From contig JAIPFG010000210.1 in assembly GCA_021736745.1 (NCBI GenBank), positions 1 to 5,670 of the forward strand: 5,670 nt of DNA. The letters are read 5' to 3'. Shown in pieces: positions 1-5,670 of this stretch. The translations under genes were made by a program, and so were the position numbers. This DNA comes from Pseudomonadales bacterium (GTDB lineage: Bacteria > Pseudomonadota > Gammaproteobacteria > Pseudomonadales > IMCC2047). A model generated the notes under the pieces. The model searched no databases. It was not told the DNA's origin and worked only from the letters and a program-made list of their open reading frames with translations. Positions within the stretch are counted from its first letter, which is position 1; the number at the start of each line of letters is the position of its first letter.

Positions 1-541
1 CTAAACCGGCTCTGAGCTCCCTTGCCGGCAAACTGGACAGAGTTGACGTGTCGATAAAGACAGCTTCCGGCTGATGAAAAGCGCCAATCATATTTTTCCC
101 TTGCCGATGATTCACTCCTGTCTTCCCTCCAACCGAAGAGTCCACTTGAGCCAGCAGTGTGGTTGGCACTTGCAAGAACTTAACTCCGCGCTGATAGCAG
201 GCTGCGGCAAATCCCGTCATATCACCTACCACGCCACCACCTAACGCTAGTAGAGTTGTACTTCTATTATGTTTTTTAGTCAGTAATTGATCGAATATTT
301 GATTTAGGGTATCCAGATTTTTATAGTTTTCTCCATCCGGCAATACCAAAGTATCAACCTGGAGTCCCGAGAGGGAAGAAACCACCTTATCCATATACAG
401 AGGTCCAACAGTCTCGTTGGTCACAATCAAGACCTGCTTACCCAGAATATGTGATTTTAATAACTCACTTTGTGCTAATAGCCCATCAGCAATATAAATT
501 GGATAACTACGTTGACCGAGGTCAACATTGAGTACTCGCAT
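1..541 (-). CDS. aroB: 3-dehydroquinate synthase, N-terminal part (3' end outside window)
   Basis: This is the NAD-dependent enzyme that converts DAHP to 3-dehydroquinate, the second step of the shikimate pathway, in the cytoplasm. The reading frame opens with ATG at 541-539 (MRVLNVDLGQRSYPIYI) and stays open for 180 codons to the window edge, so about half of a usual protein of about 360 residues is present. Visible family motifs are PDGENYK (68-74), the nucleotide-binding GGGVVGDMTGFAA (101-113), VPTTLLAQVDSSVGGKTGVNH around 125-145 and KNMIGAF (149-155). The Lys and Asn/His of the GGKTGVNH segment, expected in the active site, are intact. A weak Shine-Dalgarno AGGG lies 6 bases before the ATG (548-551 on the plus strand). 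It follows aroK after 114 non-coding bases, so it may be cotranscribed with aroK or read from a weak internal promoter. The first residues match the family's normal N-terminus, so the start is secure. Confidence 0.97.
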   Translation of the reverse strand, partial: MRVLNVDLGQRSYPIYIADGLLAQSELLKSHILGKQVLIVTNETVGPLYMDKVVSSLSGLQVDTLVLPDGENYKNLDTLNQIFDQLLTKKHNRSTTLLALGGGVVGDMTGFAAACYQRGVKFLQVPTTLLAQVDSSVGGKTGVNHRQGKNMIGAFHQPEAVFIDTSTLSSLPARELRAGL

Positions 542-655
542 GAATAGCCCTAGTTTTTTACTTGAGAAAGGACATTATAAAGAAAGGAAGGAAGGGTTGA
601 GAGGACTTATTTAACTAAAATGCTAAATTACTCTGTGTCTCATTCAATATAACCA
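542..655. other. Non-coding gap between aroK and aroB
   Basis: This is the only intergenic space of any size in the window; every other junction is an overlap or a few bases. It is AT-rich apart from a purine-only stretch on the plus strand (pyrimidine on the transcribed-sense strand), including three tandem AAGG units at 584-595. I see no stable GC-rich hairpin followed by a T run on the minus strand, so no intrinsic terminator separating aroK from aroB. It holds a perfect TATAAT in minus orientation at 574-579 and the weak aroB ribosome binding site at 548-551. A ten-codon plus-strand ATG frame at 620-652 has no support as a gene. Confidence 0.7.
574..602 (-). promoter_or_regulatory. Possible weak internal promoter for aroB
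   Basis: Read on the minus strand, positions 579-574 are TATAAT, an exact match to the sigma-70 -10 consensus, placed 32 bases before the aroB ATG. At the best 17-base spacing the -35 position (602-597) reads TCTCAA, only two of six matches to TTGACA, and there is no TG extension immediately upstream. The location is plausible for independent aroB expression, but an AT-rich gap can yield this hexamer by chance. This is an inference, not a clear promoter. Confidence 0.25.
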
Positions 656-1171
656 TCAACCGTGTAGGTAATCTTTTATTTCACGAATCACACTTTTGGG
701 ATTACTGCGATTGGTGGAGACGATAAGGTCAGCAATTTCGCGGTAAAGCGGGTCTCGCACTTGGTAAAGCTGCATTAACTTTTGCTTAGGGTCATCTTGT
801 TGTAATAAAGGACGTTTACGATCCCGACAGGTTCGTTCATATTGTCTGTCCACTTCCGTTTCCAGATAAACCACAGTACCCCTGGACTGCAAATTTTTCC
901 GATTTTCTTCACGAATCACTACGCCACCTCCTGTTGCCATCACCAGACTGGGGAGTCGTGTAAGCTCATCAATCACCTTCATTTCACGCTTACGAAAACC
1001 TTCCTCACCTTCGACGTCAAAAATCCAGGCAATATCCGCCCCGCTCCGCTCCTCAATTTCACTATCAGAGTCATGAAAAGGCAGATTAAGCTCATCCGCA
1101 AGCAAACGCCCGAGGGTGCTTTTACCTGCACCCATCGGGCCAATAAGAAATACCTTATGTGGATCTTTCAC
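656..1171 (-). CDS. aroK: Shikimate kinase
   Basis: Cytoplasmic kinase that transfers phosphate from ATP to shikimate giving shikimate 3-phosphate, fifth step of the chorismate pathway. The 171-residue product has the usual family length. Walker A is GPMGAGKST (11-19); the shikimate-binding DSD is at 34-36; Arg60 lies in the GFRKRE segment; the glycine triplet ATGGGV is at 79-84; the lid carries KRPLL (119-123) with Arg120; Arg139 in VRDPLY is the expected C-terminal substrate arginine. All key residues are present, so it should be active. The start is GTG at 1171-1169, sharing its G with the pilQ stop (TAGTG). The next in-frame Met (13) is inside the Walker A loop, so no shorter start is possible. 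No Shine-Dalgarno sequence is visible upstream, so translation probably depends on ribosomes finishing pilQ. AroK rather than AroL is favoured by the pilQ-aroK-aroB context and the close match to the enterobacterial AroK pattern. Confidence 0.97.
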   Translation of the reverse strand: MKDPHKVFLIGPMGAGKSTLGRLLADELNLPFHDSDSEIEERSGADIAWIFDVEGEEGFRKREMKVIDELTRLPSLVMATGGGVVIREENRKNLQSRGTVVYLETEVDRQYERTCRDRKRPLLQQDDPKQKLMQLYQVRDPLYREIADLIVSTNRSNPKSVIREIKDYLHG

Positions 1172-3324
1172 TATCTAACGTTTAGAGAATCTTTAATCAG
1201 TCTAGGTGTGATGAAGATCAGTAACTCTGTTTTCTCTTCTGACTTCTCAGTGCGCTTGAACAATCGCCCCAAATAAGGAATATCACCCAGTAAGGGAGTT
1301 TTTGTGGTTTGGTCGACAGACTCTATCTCATAGACGCCACCAAGCACAATTGTTTCACCATTTTCCACCAGAACCTGAGTTTGAATCTCACGGGTATCAA
1401 CACTGGGCACACCCTCGAAGATTTGACCCACCGAATCTTTATTCACCTTGAGATCCATAATAATACGATCATCTGGAGTTATTTGCGGTGTGACTTCCAA
1501 AGCCAATACTGCATCTTTAAAGGATACCGTTGCGGCCCCACTAGAGGATGCCTCACGATAGGGGATTTCAACACCTGACTCAATGCGCGCTGTCTGACCA
1601 TCGGCAGTCACCAGCTTTGGTTGAGATACCACTTCACTTAAACCATCGCTTTCCAAGGCAGACAACTCAAGCTCTAGCAAACCCTCATCGGTCAACAAAC
1701 CAAGCGCAAAGGAAGTGGTTGCATTGGCAACACCCATATCAACCACTAATCCACCAGGGAAATTAATTGTTCTTGCTGTCGCCTGGTTTTGCTGCGCATT
1801 TCCAGTCGGATTCAAATCTTCCAAAGTACTCTGACTGCCACCTGCTGAAAATTGAGTATTGCCACGAGCATAGGCAGTACCGCCACCCCACTTAATACCC
1901 AGATTCCTTTCAAAGTCCGTTGATGCAATGACTATCCGCGCTTCAATCATTACCTGACGCACGGGCTTATCCAAATAAATCAGGGCACTTCGTACCGCAT
2001 CCAATTTAGCCGCGGTATCTTGAATTAACAGTGTGTTCGTACGCGTATCAACTGACACACTTCCCCGTGAGGACATGAGTCCTTGCTCGGCAGAAAGCAG
2101 TTCGGAGATATCGGAAGCTTTGGCATAGTTAACCTGAATAAACTCAGTTTGCATTGGCGCCAACTCTGAAACCTGCCGATTATTTTCCAGCTCCAACCGT
2201 TCACGGTTGGCGATCTCATCTGCAGGCGCAACCATCAGTACATTTCCCACTTGGCGCTTATCAAGACCCTTTGTTTTTAGAATCAAATCCAGCGCTTGAT
2301 CCCAGGGCACGTTTTGTAAACGCAAGGTTATACGGCCATCAACTGTGTCACTGGCCACCAAGTTAAGATTGGTAAAGTCAGCAATTAACTGCAAAACGGA
2401 TCTAACTTCAATATCCTGGAAGTTTAATGAGAGCTTCTCGCCATTATAGGGGAACTTAGCTTTACGTCTTTTTTCAGCTTCATTTGAGGTTACGGGTTTA
2501 AAATCCAACACCAACTTATCATCCGCCTGATAGGCCAGATAATCGTAAACGCCTGCCGCTTCGATAAGAATCATACTGCCATCTCCCTCTGGCAGCGCAT
2601 CTACTATATGGACCGGTGTCGCAAAATCGACAACATCCAAACGACGTTGTAGTTTTTCCGGAATCACGGCATTCGCCATGCTGACACGGACATTGGTTCC
2701 CTGTTGTGAAATATCAATTTCAATATCAGGTTGCGAAAGTGATATCTCAACCCGTCCTTCACCCGACTCTCCTCGCCGAAAATCAATGTCAGTAATTGTA
2801 CGACGGCTTAAGCCAGTGGATTGCATGGGCTCCGCTGAAGAACTTGCCTTAGTAACTGTTGCCACGTCATCTTGATCAAACCCGGTACCGCCAGCACCAA
2901 GCATGATAAATAAGGTATTGCCCTGAATTTCAGTGGAATAATTCACCATTTCTGTCAGGTTCACAACAACTCGGGTTCTGTCTCCCGCTTCCAGTACCGT
3001 AACACTACGGGCATTACCCACACCCAAATTATGATATTTGGACTCCAGACCACTTGCCACATCAAATAAGTCGAGGGTGATCCTAGCAGGCTGGTCGATT
3101 GTATAGCTTCGAGGGTCTGGCGGCACGCCATCAAACTCAAGCCGCATTTCCACTCGATTTCCGGAGAGCGATGCAAAATCAATCTTTTCTAATGTTACGC
3201 TCGCAGCCATAGATAGATTAGCCAGACACATAAGCGCCAACGTTAGCAAACCGCTAACCAAAGTATTCACCTTAGCCATCTGCAAGCGATTCAATTTCAT
3301 TATTTTGCCCGCTTCTTTTTTCAT
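1171..3324 (-). CDS. pilQ: Type IV pilus outer-membrane secretin
   Basis: Forms the multimeric outer-membrane channel through which the type IV pilus is extended and retracted. From the preferred ATG at 3324 the product has 717 residues, normal for PilQ: a signal peptide with basic start and hydrophobic stretch (about 20-38) ending near LSMAA; two AMIN domains (about 42-143 and 176-277), which bind peptidoglycan in this family, joined by a Ser/Thr-rich linker; a basic EKRRKAK hinge (about 283-290); the N0/STN domain (about 297-372) that contacts PilP; one N1 domain (about 393-455); and the secretin core (about 458-712), with VMIEARIVIAS, SQPKLVTADGQTARIESGVE and the signature TPLLGDIPYLGRLF (676-689). 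The frame is open to an ATG at 3357, which would overlap pilP by 11 bases, but there the only AGG touches the ATG with no spacer. The ATG at 3324 has GGAG nine bases upstream; ATGs at 3300 and 3279 are also possible and all keep the signal peptide core. The stop TAG overlaps the aroK GTG. Confidence 0.97.
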   Translation of the reverse strand: MKKEAGKIMKLNRLQMAKVNTLVSGLLTLALMCLANLSMAASVTLEKIDFASLSGNRVEMRLEFDGVPPDPRSYTIDQPARITLDLFDVASGLESKYHNLGVGNARSVTVLEAGDRTRVVVNLTEMVNYSTEIQGNTLFIMLGAGGTGFDQDDVATVTKASSSAEPMQSTGLSRRTITDIDFRRGESGEGRVEISLSQPDIEIDISQQGTNVRVSMANAVIPEKLQRRLDVVDFATPVHIVDALPEGDGSMILIEAAGVYDYLAYQADDKLVLDFKPVTSNEAEKRRKAKFPYNGEKLSLNFQDIEVRSVLQLIADFTNLNLVASDTVDGRITLRLQNVPWDQALDLILKTKGLDKRQVGNVLMVAPADEIANRERLELENNRQVSELAPMQTEFIQVNYAKASDISELLSAEQGLMSSRGSVSVDTRTNTLLIQDTAAKLDAVRSALIYLDKPVRQVMIEARIVIASTDFERNLGIKWGGGTAYARGNTQFSAGGSQSTLEDLNPTGNAQQNQATARTINFPGGLVVDMGVANATTSFALGLLTDEGLLELELSALESDGLSEVVSQPKLVTADGQTARIESGVEIPYREASSSGAATVSFKDAVLALEVTPQITPDDRIIMDLKVNKDSVGQIFEGVPSVDTREIQTQVLVENGETIVLGGVYEIESVDQTTKTPLLGDIPYLGRLFKRTEKSEEKTELLIFITPRLIKDSLNVR

Positions 3325-3333
3325 TTGTAGCAT

Positions 3334-3337
3334 CTCC
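3334..3337 (-). promoter_or_regulatory. Ribosome binding site favouring the pilQ start at 3324
   Basis: On the minus strand this reads GGAG, nine bases before ATG at 3324-3322. The more upstream in-frame ATG (3357-3355) has no spaced Shine-Dalgarno sequence, and the ATG at 3333-3331 sits directly against this same GGAG. This is the reason for choosing 3324; N-terminal protein data would settle it. Confidence 0.5.
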
Positions 3338-3346
3338 ACTGATACC

Positions 3347-3892
3347 TTATATCTCATCCTGTAATTTAATTGATCTTGGTCTTTCTAGCCATCCACCGTG
3401 GCCATCTGGAACAATTTCAATAACATCTATCTGTCCGCTATCAACGGCTGTTATTCTGCCATGATTCCGTCCCAGATAATTACCAGGCTGTACCTTATGT
3501 ACACCTCCCTCAGCATCATCGACTAAGGCCCATAATTCATTTTCTTTTAGCGAAATAGTTCCAACCATTTTTAGTGCATCGATACTGAAGCCTTCCAGAT
3601 ATTCCTTTGGTCTATTAAAATCAGGCTTAACATCATTTTTCGCCTTTTCATCTTTATATTTAATTAACTTTACATCGACCGGTTTAGAAAACGGTGCCCG
3701 CAAACCCGCAGCACTGTATTGAAAGCTTTCATAGGGCTTAAACTCAGGCAGTGGCTCTATGGTTCCTTTGGGTTTAGCATTAACGTCCGCCACAAAAGCT
3801 TGTAGATCCGCCAGCTCCCCTTCACCGGAGCACCCACTCAATAACCCCACTACAGCAATAATGAGCAGAGCGTTTTTATGCTTGATCAGCAT
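3347..3892 (-). CDS. pilP: Type IV pilus assembly lipoprotein PilP
   Basis: Lipoprotein that connects the inner-membrane PilN/PilO pair to the N0 domain of the PilQ secretin. The 181-residue product starts with basic residues (KHK), a hydrophobic segment (about 8-19) and the lipobox LSGC with the acylated Cys at 21, followed by Ser and Gly. Residues about 25-90 are a Pro/Lys/Glu-rich, probably extended region that in the family binds the PilN/PilO dimer, containing the conserved LRAPF at 64-68. Residues about 93-175 are the beta-sandwich domain: YLEGFSIDALKMVGT, then WALVDD, VHKVQPGNYLGRNHGRI and the C-terminal strands. Length is typical. The ATG at 3892-3890 overlaps the pilO stop by one base (TAATG), and AAGGAG lies eight bases upstream inside the end of pilO. 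It is one of the five-gene pilMNOPQ operon and is very likely translationally coupled to pilO. Confidence 0.96.
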   Translation of the reverse strand: MLIKHKNALLIIAVVGLLSGCSGEGELADLQAFVADVNAKPKGTIEPLPEFKPYESFQYSAAGLRAPFSKPVDVKLIKYKDEKAKNDVKPDFNRPKEYLEGFSIDALKMVGTISLKENELWALVDDAEGGVHKVQPGNYLGRNHGRITAVDSGQIDVIEIVPDGHGGWLERPRSIKLQDEI

Positions 3893-4503
3893 TATTCACT
3901 CTCCTTATCGTTATAACGGTATGTTTTTGCGGTGATTGTCATATTGAGCAACCCTGATTCGCCAGGCTGAATTGCAAAATCATGTAAGGTTACGATCCGA
4001 GGCAAGCTGGCGACACCACTCACAAATGAGCCGAAATCATGAAAACCACCTTTAACCTCTATTTCAATAGGCAATTCCACATAAAATTCAGCCATGCGTT
4101 CAGGTTGCAGCTCAATTGAAGTGATTTCCAGGCCGCTACCGAGCCCAGTATGCGTAATATCCTCTAATAACCCAGGTACTTCCGTATCTTTAGGTAACTG
4201 TTTAACCAGCGCACCGAAAGATTTATCCATATCAGCCATTTGCTGTCTATATGTATCAAGATTCGCTGCTTTAAAGGCTTTGTTTTCATAATCCTTTTTC
4301 AGCATCTCCTGCTTAGCCTTTGCCTGGTCCAAGGTACTATTCATGTCATTCAATCTTAGATAGTAGCCCAGGAAAATAACCACCCCTAATACCAGCACCC
4401 AGACAAAGAGCTTAACTAATAAAGGCCAGTTGCCCGCATTATTGAAGTCCAGATCATTAATATCAAAGTCGCGTAAACCTTCAGTTAATTCCGATAAATT
4501 CAC
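3892..4503 (-). CDS. pilO: Type IV pilus inner-membrane alignment protein PilO
   Basis: Bitopic inner-membrane protein that heterodimerises with PilN and recruits PilP, aligning the cytoplasmic motor with the secretin. The 203-residue product has a short cytoplasmic tail rich in Asp/Asn (about 1-25), one membrane segment (about 28-48, KLFVWVLVLGVVIFLGYY), a periplasmic coiled coil rich in Lys, Glu, Gln and Ala (about 52-100), then a ferredoxin-like domain (about 106-195) with LPKDTEVPGLLEDI, GLEITSIELQPE and the GFHDFGSFVSGVASLPRIV helix-strand typical of PilO. The start is GTG at 4503-4501: no upstream alternative exists before the pilN stop region and the next in-frame Met (54) would remove the membrane segment. 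AGGAGG eight bases upstream supports GTG. The gene begins three bases after the pilN stop and overlaps pilP by one base. Confidence 0.96.
   Translation of the reverse strand: MNLSELTEGLRDFDINDLDFNNAGNWPLLVKLFVWVLVLGVVIFLGYYLRLNDMNSTLDQAKAKQEMLKKDYENKAFKAANLDTYRQQMADMDKSFGALVKQLPKDTEVPGLLEDITHTGLGSGLEITSIELQPERMAEFYVELPIEIEVKGGFHDFGSFVSGVASLPRIVTLHDFAIQPGESGLLNMTITAKTYRYNDKESE
3901..3906 (-). promoter_or_regulatory. Ribosome binding site of pilP
   Basis: The minus strand reads AAGGAG eight bases before the pilP ATG, embedded in the last codons of pilO. Strong complementarity to the 16S rRNA 3' end and good spacing confirm the pilP start at 3892. Confidence 0.8.
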
Positions 4504-4506
4504 GAA

Positions 4507-5067
4507 TTAACCCTCCTGTCCATTAGTTGCGATACTCCGTTTAACGGTGAGATCAAAGTCATTCGCGCTAACACCATCCTCTTCTTTCGCTTTCACGGAA
4601 GTAAGGTTGGGCTCCTCCAGCCAGTTAGACGCATTCAGATTACGCATTAAGCTGGATATTCTGTTATTTGACTCTGCCTTGCCTTGTATCGATAACAGCT
4701 CTCCTTTACGGTCAAGCTTAGTGAAATAGACTCCATCAGGAATGGTGCGCACAAGCTCATCAAACAAGTGCACAATGACCGGGCGGTTTCCTTGCAACTC
4801 CTGAATGACTCGCATTCGTTCAATTAACTGATCACGTTTTTCCCGTAATTTTTCAATTTCTTGAATTTTACGATCCAATGCCGCGATTTCTCCTTGTAAA
4901 TAACTATTACGGTAATTTTGGTTGTCAATGGCATTATCGATGATCCGATCCACCGCTAAAATGTATCCCAGCCCGGCAATGGCAAATCCAACGATCACCA
5001 TAATAAATTGACGCTGCTTTTCGGCGCGAAGTCCAGCACGCCATGGTTTTAAATTAATTCGAGCCAT
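4507..5067 (-). CDS. pilN: Type IV pilus inner-membrane alignment protein PilN
   Basis: Bitopic inner-membrane protein; its cytoplasmic tail docks into PilM and its periplasmic part pairs with PilO. The 186-residue product begins MARINLKPWR, the family's conserved PilM-binding tail (usually INLLPWR; here the second Leu is Lys7). Then come a basic segment, one membrane helix (about 21-38, FIMVIVGFAIAGLGYILA), a long charged coiled coil (about 42-92, LDRKIQEIEKLREKRDQLIERM), and a ferredoxin-like domain (about 97-176) with HLFDELVRTIPDGVYFTKL, GELLSIQGKAESNNRISSLMRNL and a final DFDLTVK strand. The ATG at 5067-5065 overlaps the pilM stop by one base (TAATG), with GAGGAG nine bases upstream, and the conserved tail confirms the start. 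The gene stops three bases before pilO. Confidence 0.96.
   Translation of the reverse strand: MARINLKPWRAGLRAEKQRQFIMVIVGFAIAGLGYILAVDRIIDNAIDNQNYRNSYLQGEIAALDRKIQEIEKLREKRDQLIERMRVIQELQGNRPVIVHLFDELVRTIPDGVYFTKLDRKGELLSIQGKAESNNRISSLMRNLNASNWLEEPNLTSVKAKEEDGVSANDFDLTVKRSIATNGQEG
4512..4517 (-). promoter_or_regulatory. Strong ribosome binding site for the GTG start of pilO
   Basis: The minus strand reads AGGAGG, the full Shine-Dalgarno core, eight bases before GTG at 4503. It lies within the last codons of pilN (Gln-Glu-Gly). A perfect site here may compensate for the less efficient GTG initiator and helps fix this start. Confidence 0.85.
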
Positions 5068-5670
5068 TAATCAAAACTCCTCATCGCCAAACCACAGGCT
5101 ATCATCAAAGAGGATGCATCATTGCTCAGCGCAGATGTATCCACCTTCGGTGAAACCGACATTCCGACAAATGGATTTGCAACCACTGTCGGTGTATCTG
5201 TCTTATCTCTAACCAGTTGATCCAGGCCCTCCACACTCGCCGAGCCACCAGCCATAACAATATAGTCAACAGAGTTATATTGGCTGGATGAGTAGAAAAA
5301 CTGTAATGACCGGGTGACCTGCTGTACTGCGGCATCTCTGAAGGGCTCCAAGACTTCTGCCTCATAATCATCCGGCAAACCACCCTGTTTTTTTGCTAAA
5401 CCCGCTTCGTCAGAGGATAAACCATAACGACGCTGAATTTCTTCGGTTAGCTGCTGCCCGCCAAATAATTGTTCTCTTGTATAAATTGTCTTACCTTCAC
5501 TCAGCACACTCAGTGTTGTCATGGTAGCACCGATATCCACAACAGCAACCGTGAGTTCACTCACGTCACCTTTTAACTGTCCGGTAATCAGCTCAAACGC
5601 ACGCTCCATTGCATAAGCTTCAACGTCAACAATTTTACAATCTAAACCGGCAACCTCACAGACATCCTCC
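5067..5670 (-). CDS. pilM: Type IV pilus assembly ATPase-fold protein PilM, C-terminal part (5' end outside window)
   Basis: Cytoplasmic actin/FtsA-like, ATP-binding protein that binds the tail of PilN and couples the pilus motor to the inner-membrane alignment complex. The frame is open from the window edge and gives 200 codons, out of about 350 usual for PilM. The ATG at 5609 is internal, not the start: the 20 codons before it (EDVCEVAGLDCKIVDVEAYA) continue the expected PilM sequence into the conserved AYAMERAF. Numbering from the window edge, the nucleotide-fold motif VVDIGATMTTL is at about 43-53, the FGGQQLTEEI helix at about 69-78, the adenosine-binding YIVMAGGSASVEGLD at about 136-150, and the conserved terminus ANPF...LMIACGLAMRSFD at about 164-200. 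The stop TAA overlaps the pilN ATG. The operon promoter should lie upstream, outside the window. Confidence 0.96.
   Translation of the reverse strand, partial: EDVCEVAGLDCKIVDVEAYAMERAFELITGQLKGDVSELTVAVVDIGATMTTLSVLSEGKTIYTREQLFGGQQLTEEIQRRYGLSSDEAGLAKKQGGLPDDYEAEVLEPFRDAAVQQVTRSLQFFYSSSQYNSVDYIVMAGGSASVEGLDQLVRDKTDTPTVVANPFVGMSVSPKVDTSALSNDASSLMIACGLAMRSFD
5077..5082 (-). promoter_or_regulatory. Ribosome binding site of pilN
   Basis: The minus strand reads GAGGAG nine bases before the pilN ATG, inside the codons for the Met-Arg-Ser end of pilM. It supports coupled translation across the pilM/pilN overlap. Confidence 0.75.

Noticed and set aside
584..595. Three tandem AAGG units as a repeat element
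   Set aside because: Three copies of a 4-base unit in non-coding AT-rich DNA is too short to call a functional repeat; it is only noted with the gap.
620..652. Ten-codon plus-strand ATG frame in the aroK-aroB gap
   Set aside because: Too short, with the nearest AGGA too far upstream, and no downstream gene on that strand that a leader peptide could control.
842..1276. Plus-strand open frame of 144 codons antisense to aroK and the end of pilQ
   Set aside because: It lies wholly opposite two well-supported genes, its translation has no recognisable domain, and its composition (many His, Thr, Asn, Phe) looks like an antisense shadow.
1309..1578. Plus-strand open frame of 89 codons within pilQ
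   Set aside because: It is antisense to the conserved secretin core of pilQ and has no family resemblance. Other plus-strand frames at 1548-1766, 2154-2366, 2678-2875, 4094-4291 and 4547-4729 were rejected for the same reason.
5126..5383. Minus-strand frame of 85 codons in an alternative frame of pilM
   Set aside because: It overlaps clearly conserved PilM sequence in another frame and shows no domain. The frames at 2025-2231 and 2961-3182 inside pilQ were rejected likewise.
5067..5609. Treating ATG at 5609 as the start of a short separate gene
   Set aside because: The reading frame continues upstream to the window edge with matching PilM sequence, so this is an internal Met of a gene truncated by the window.
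1..5670. A novel or accessory system hidden in the window
   Set aside because: Every gene belongs to the well-described pilMNOPQ-aroKB cluster, with expected lengths, order and motifs; there are no transfer signs, inserted genes, or unexplained stretches above about 114 bases.

Overview
The window is one uninterrupted minus-strand gene cluster: the type IV pilus assembly operon pilM-pilN-pilO-pilP-pilQ followed by the shikimate-pathway genes aroK and aroB. This order is classic for Gammaproteobacteria. The AroK sequence (DSD, GEEGFR and KRPLL motifs) and the PilN, PilP and PilQ architectures fit a free-living or environmental, possibly marine, gammaproteobacterium of moderate to slightly AT-rich composition. 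Species cannot be named from the sequence. All genes read right to left, so the upstream end of the operon is at position 5670 and the downstream end at position 1.

Layout in transcription order: the C-terminal 200 codons of pilM (5670-5067, 5' end cut by the window edge), pilN (5067-4507), pilO (4503-3892, GTG start), pilP (3892-3347), pilQ (stop at 1171; start probably 3324 rather than the most upstream in-frame ATG at 3357), aroK (1171-656, GTG start), a 114-base non-coding gap, then the first 180 codons of aroB (541-1, 3' end cut). pilM/pilN and pilN-overlapped junctions are extremely tight: TAATG overlaps at pilM/pilN and pilO/pilP, a 3-base gap at pilN/pilO, an overlap or small gap at pilP/pilQ, and a TAGTG overlap at pilQ/aroK. 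The pil genes have good Shine-Dalgarno sequences embedded in the end of the preceding gene; aroK has none and probably relies on translational coupling.

Working together: PilM (cytoplasmic, actin-like) binds the N-terminal tail of PilN; PilN and PilO (inner membrane, coiled coil plus periplasmic ferredoxin-like domain) form the alignment subcomplex; the lipoprotein PilP links this to the periplasmic N0 domain of PilQ; PilQ forms the outer-membrane secretin pore through which the pilus passes. AroB makes 3-dehydroquinate and AroK phosphorylates shikimate, two steps toward chorismate and aromatic amino acids.

I found no RNA gene, mobile element, CRISPR array, phage gene or defence system, and no sign of a previously undescribed system. 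The points worth a second look are small: start-site choices, the aroK-aroB gap with a possible internal promoter, and a variant residue in the PilN tail.
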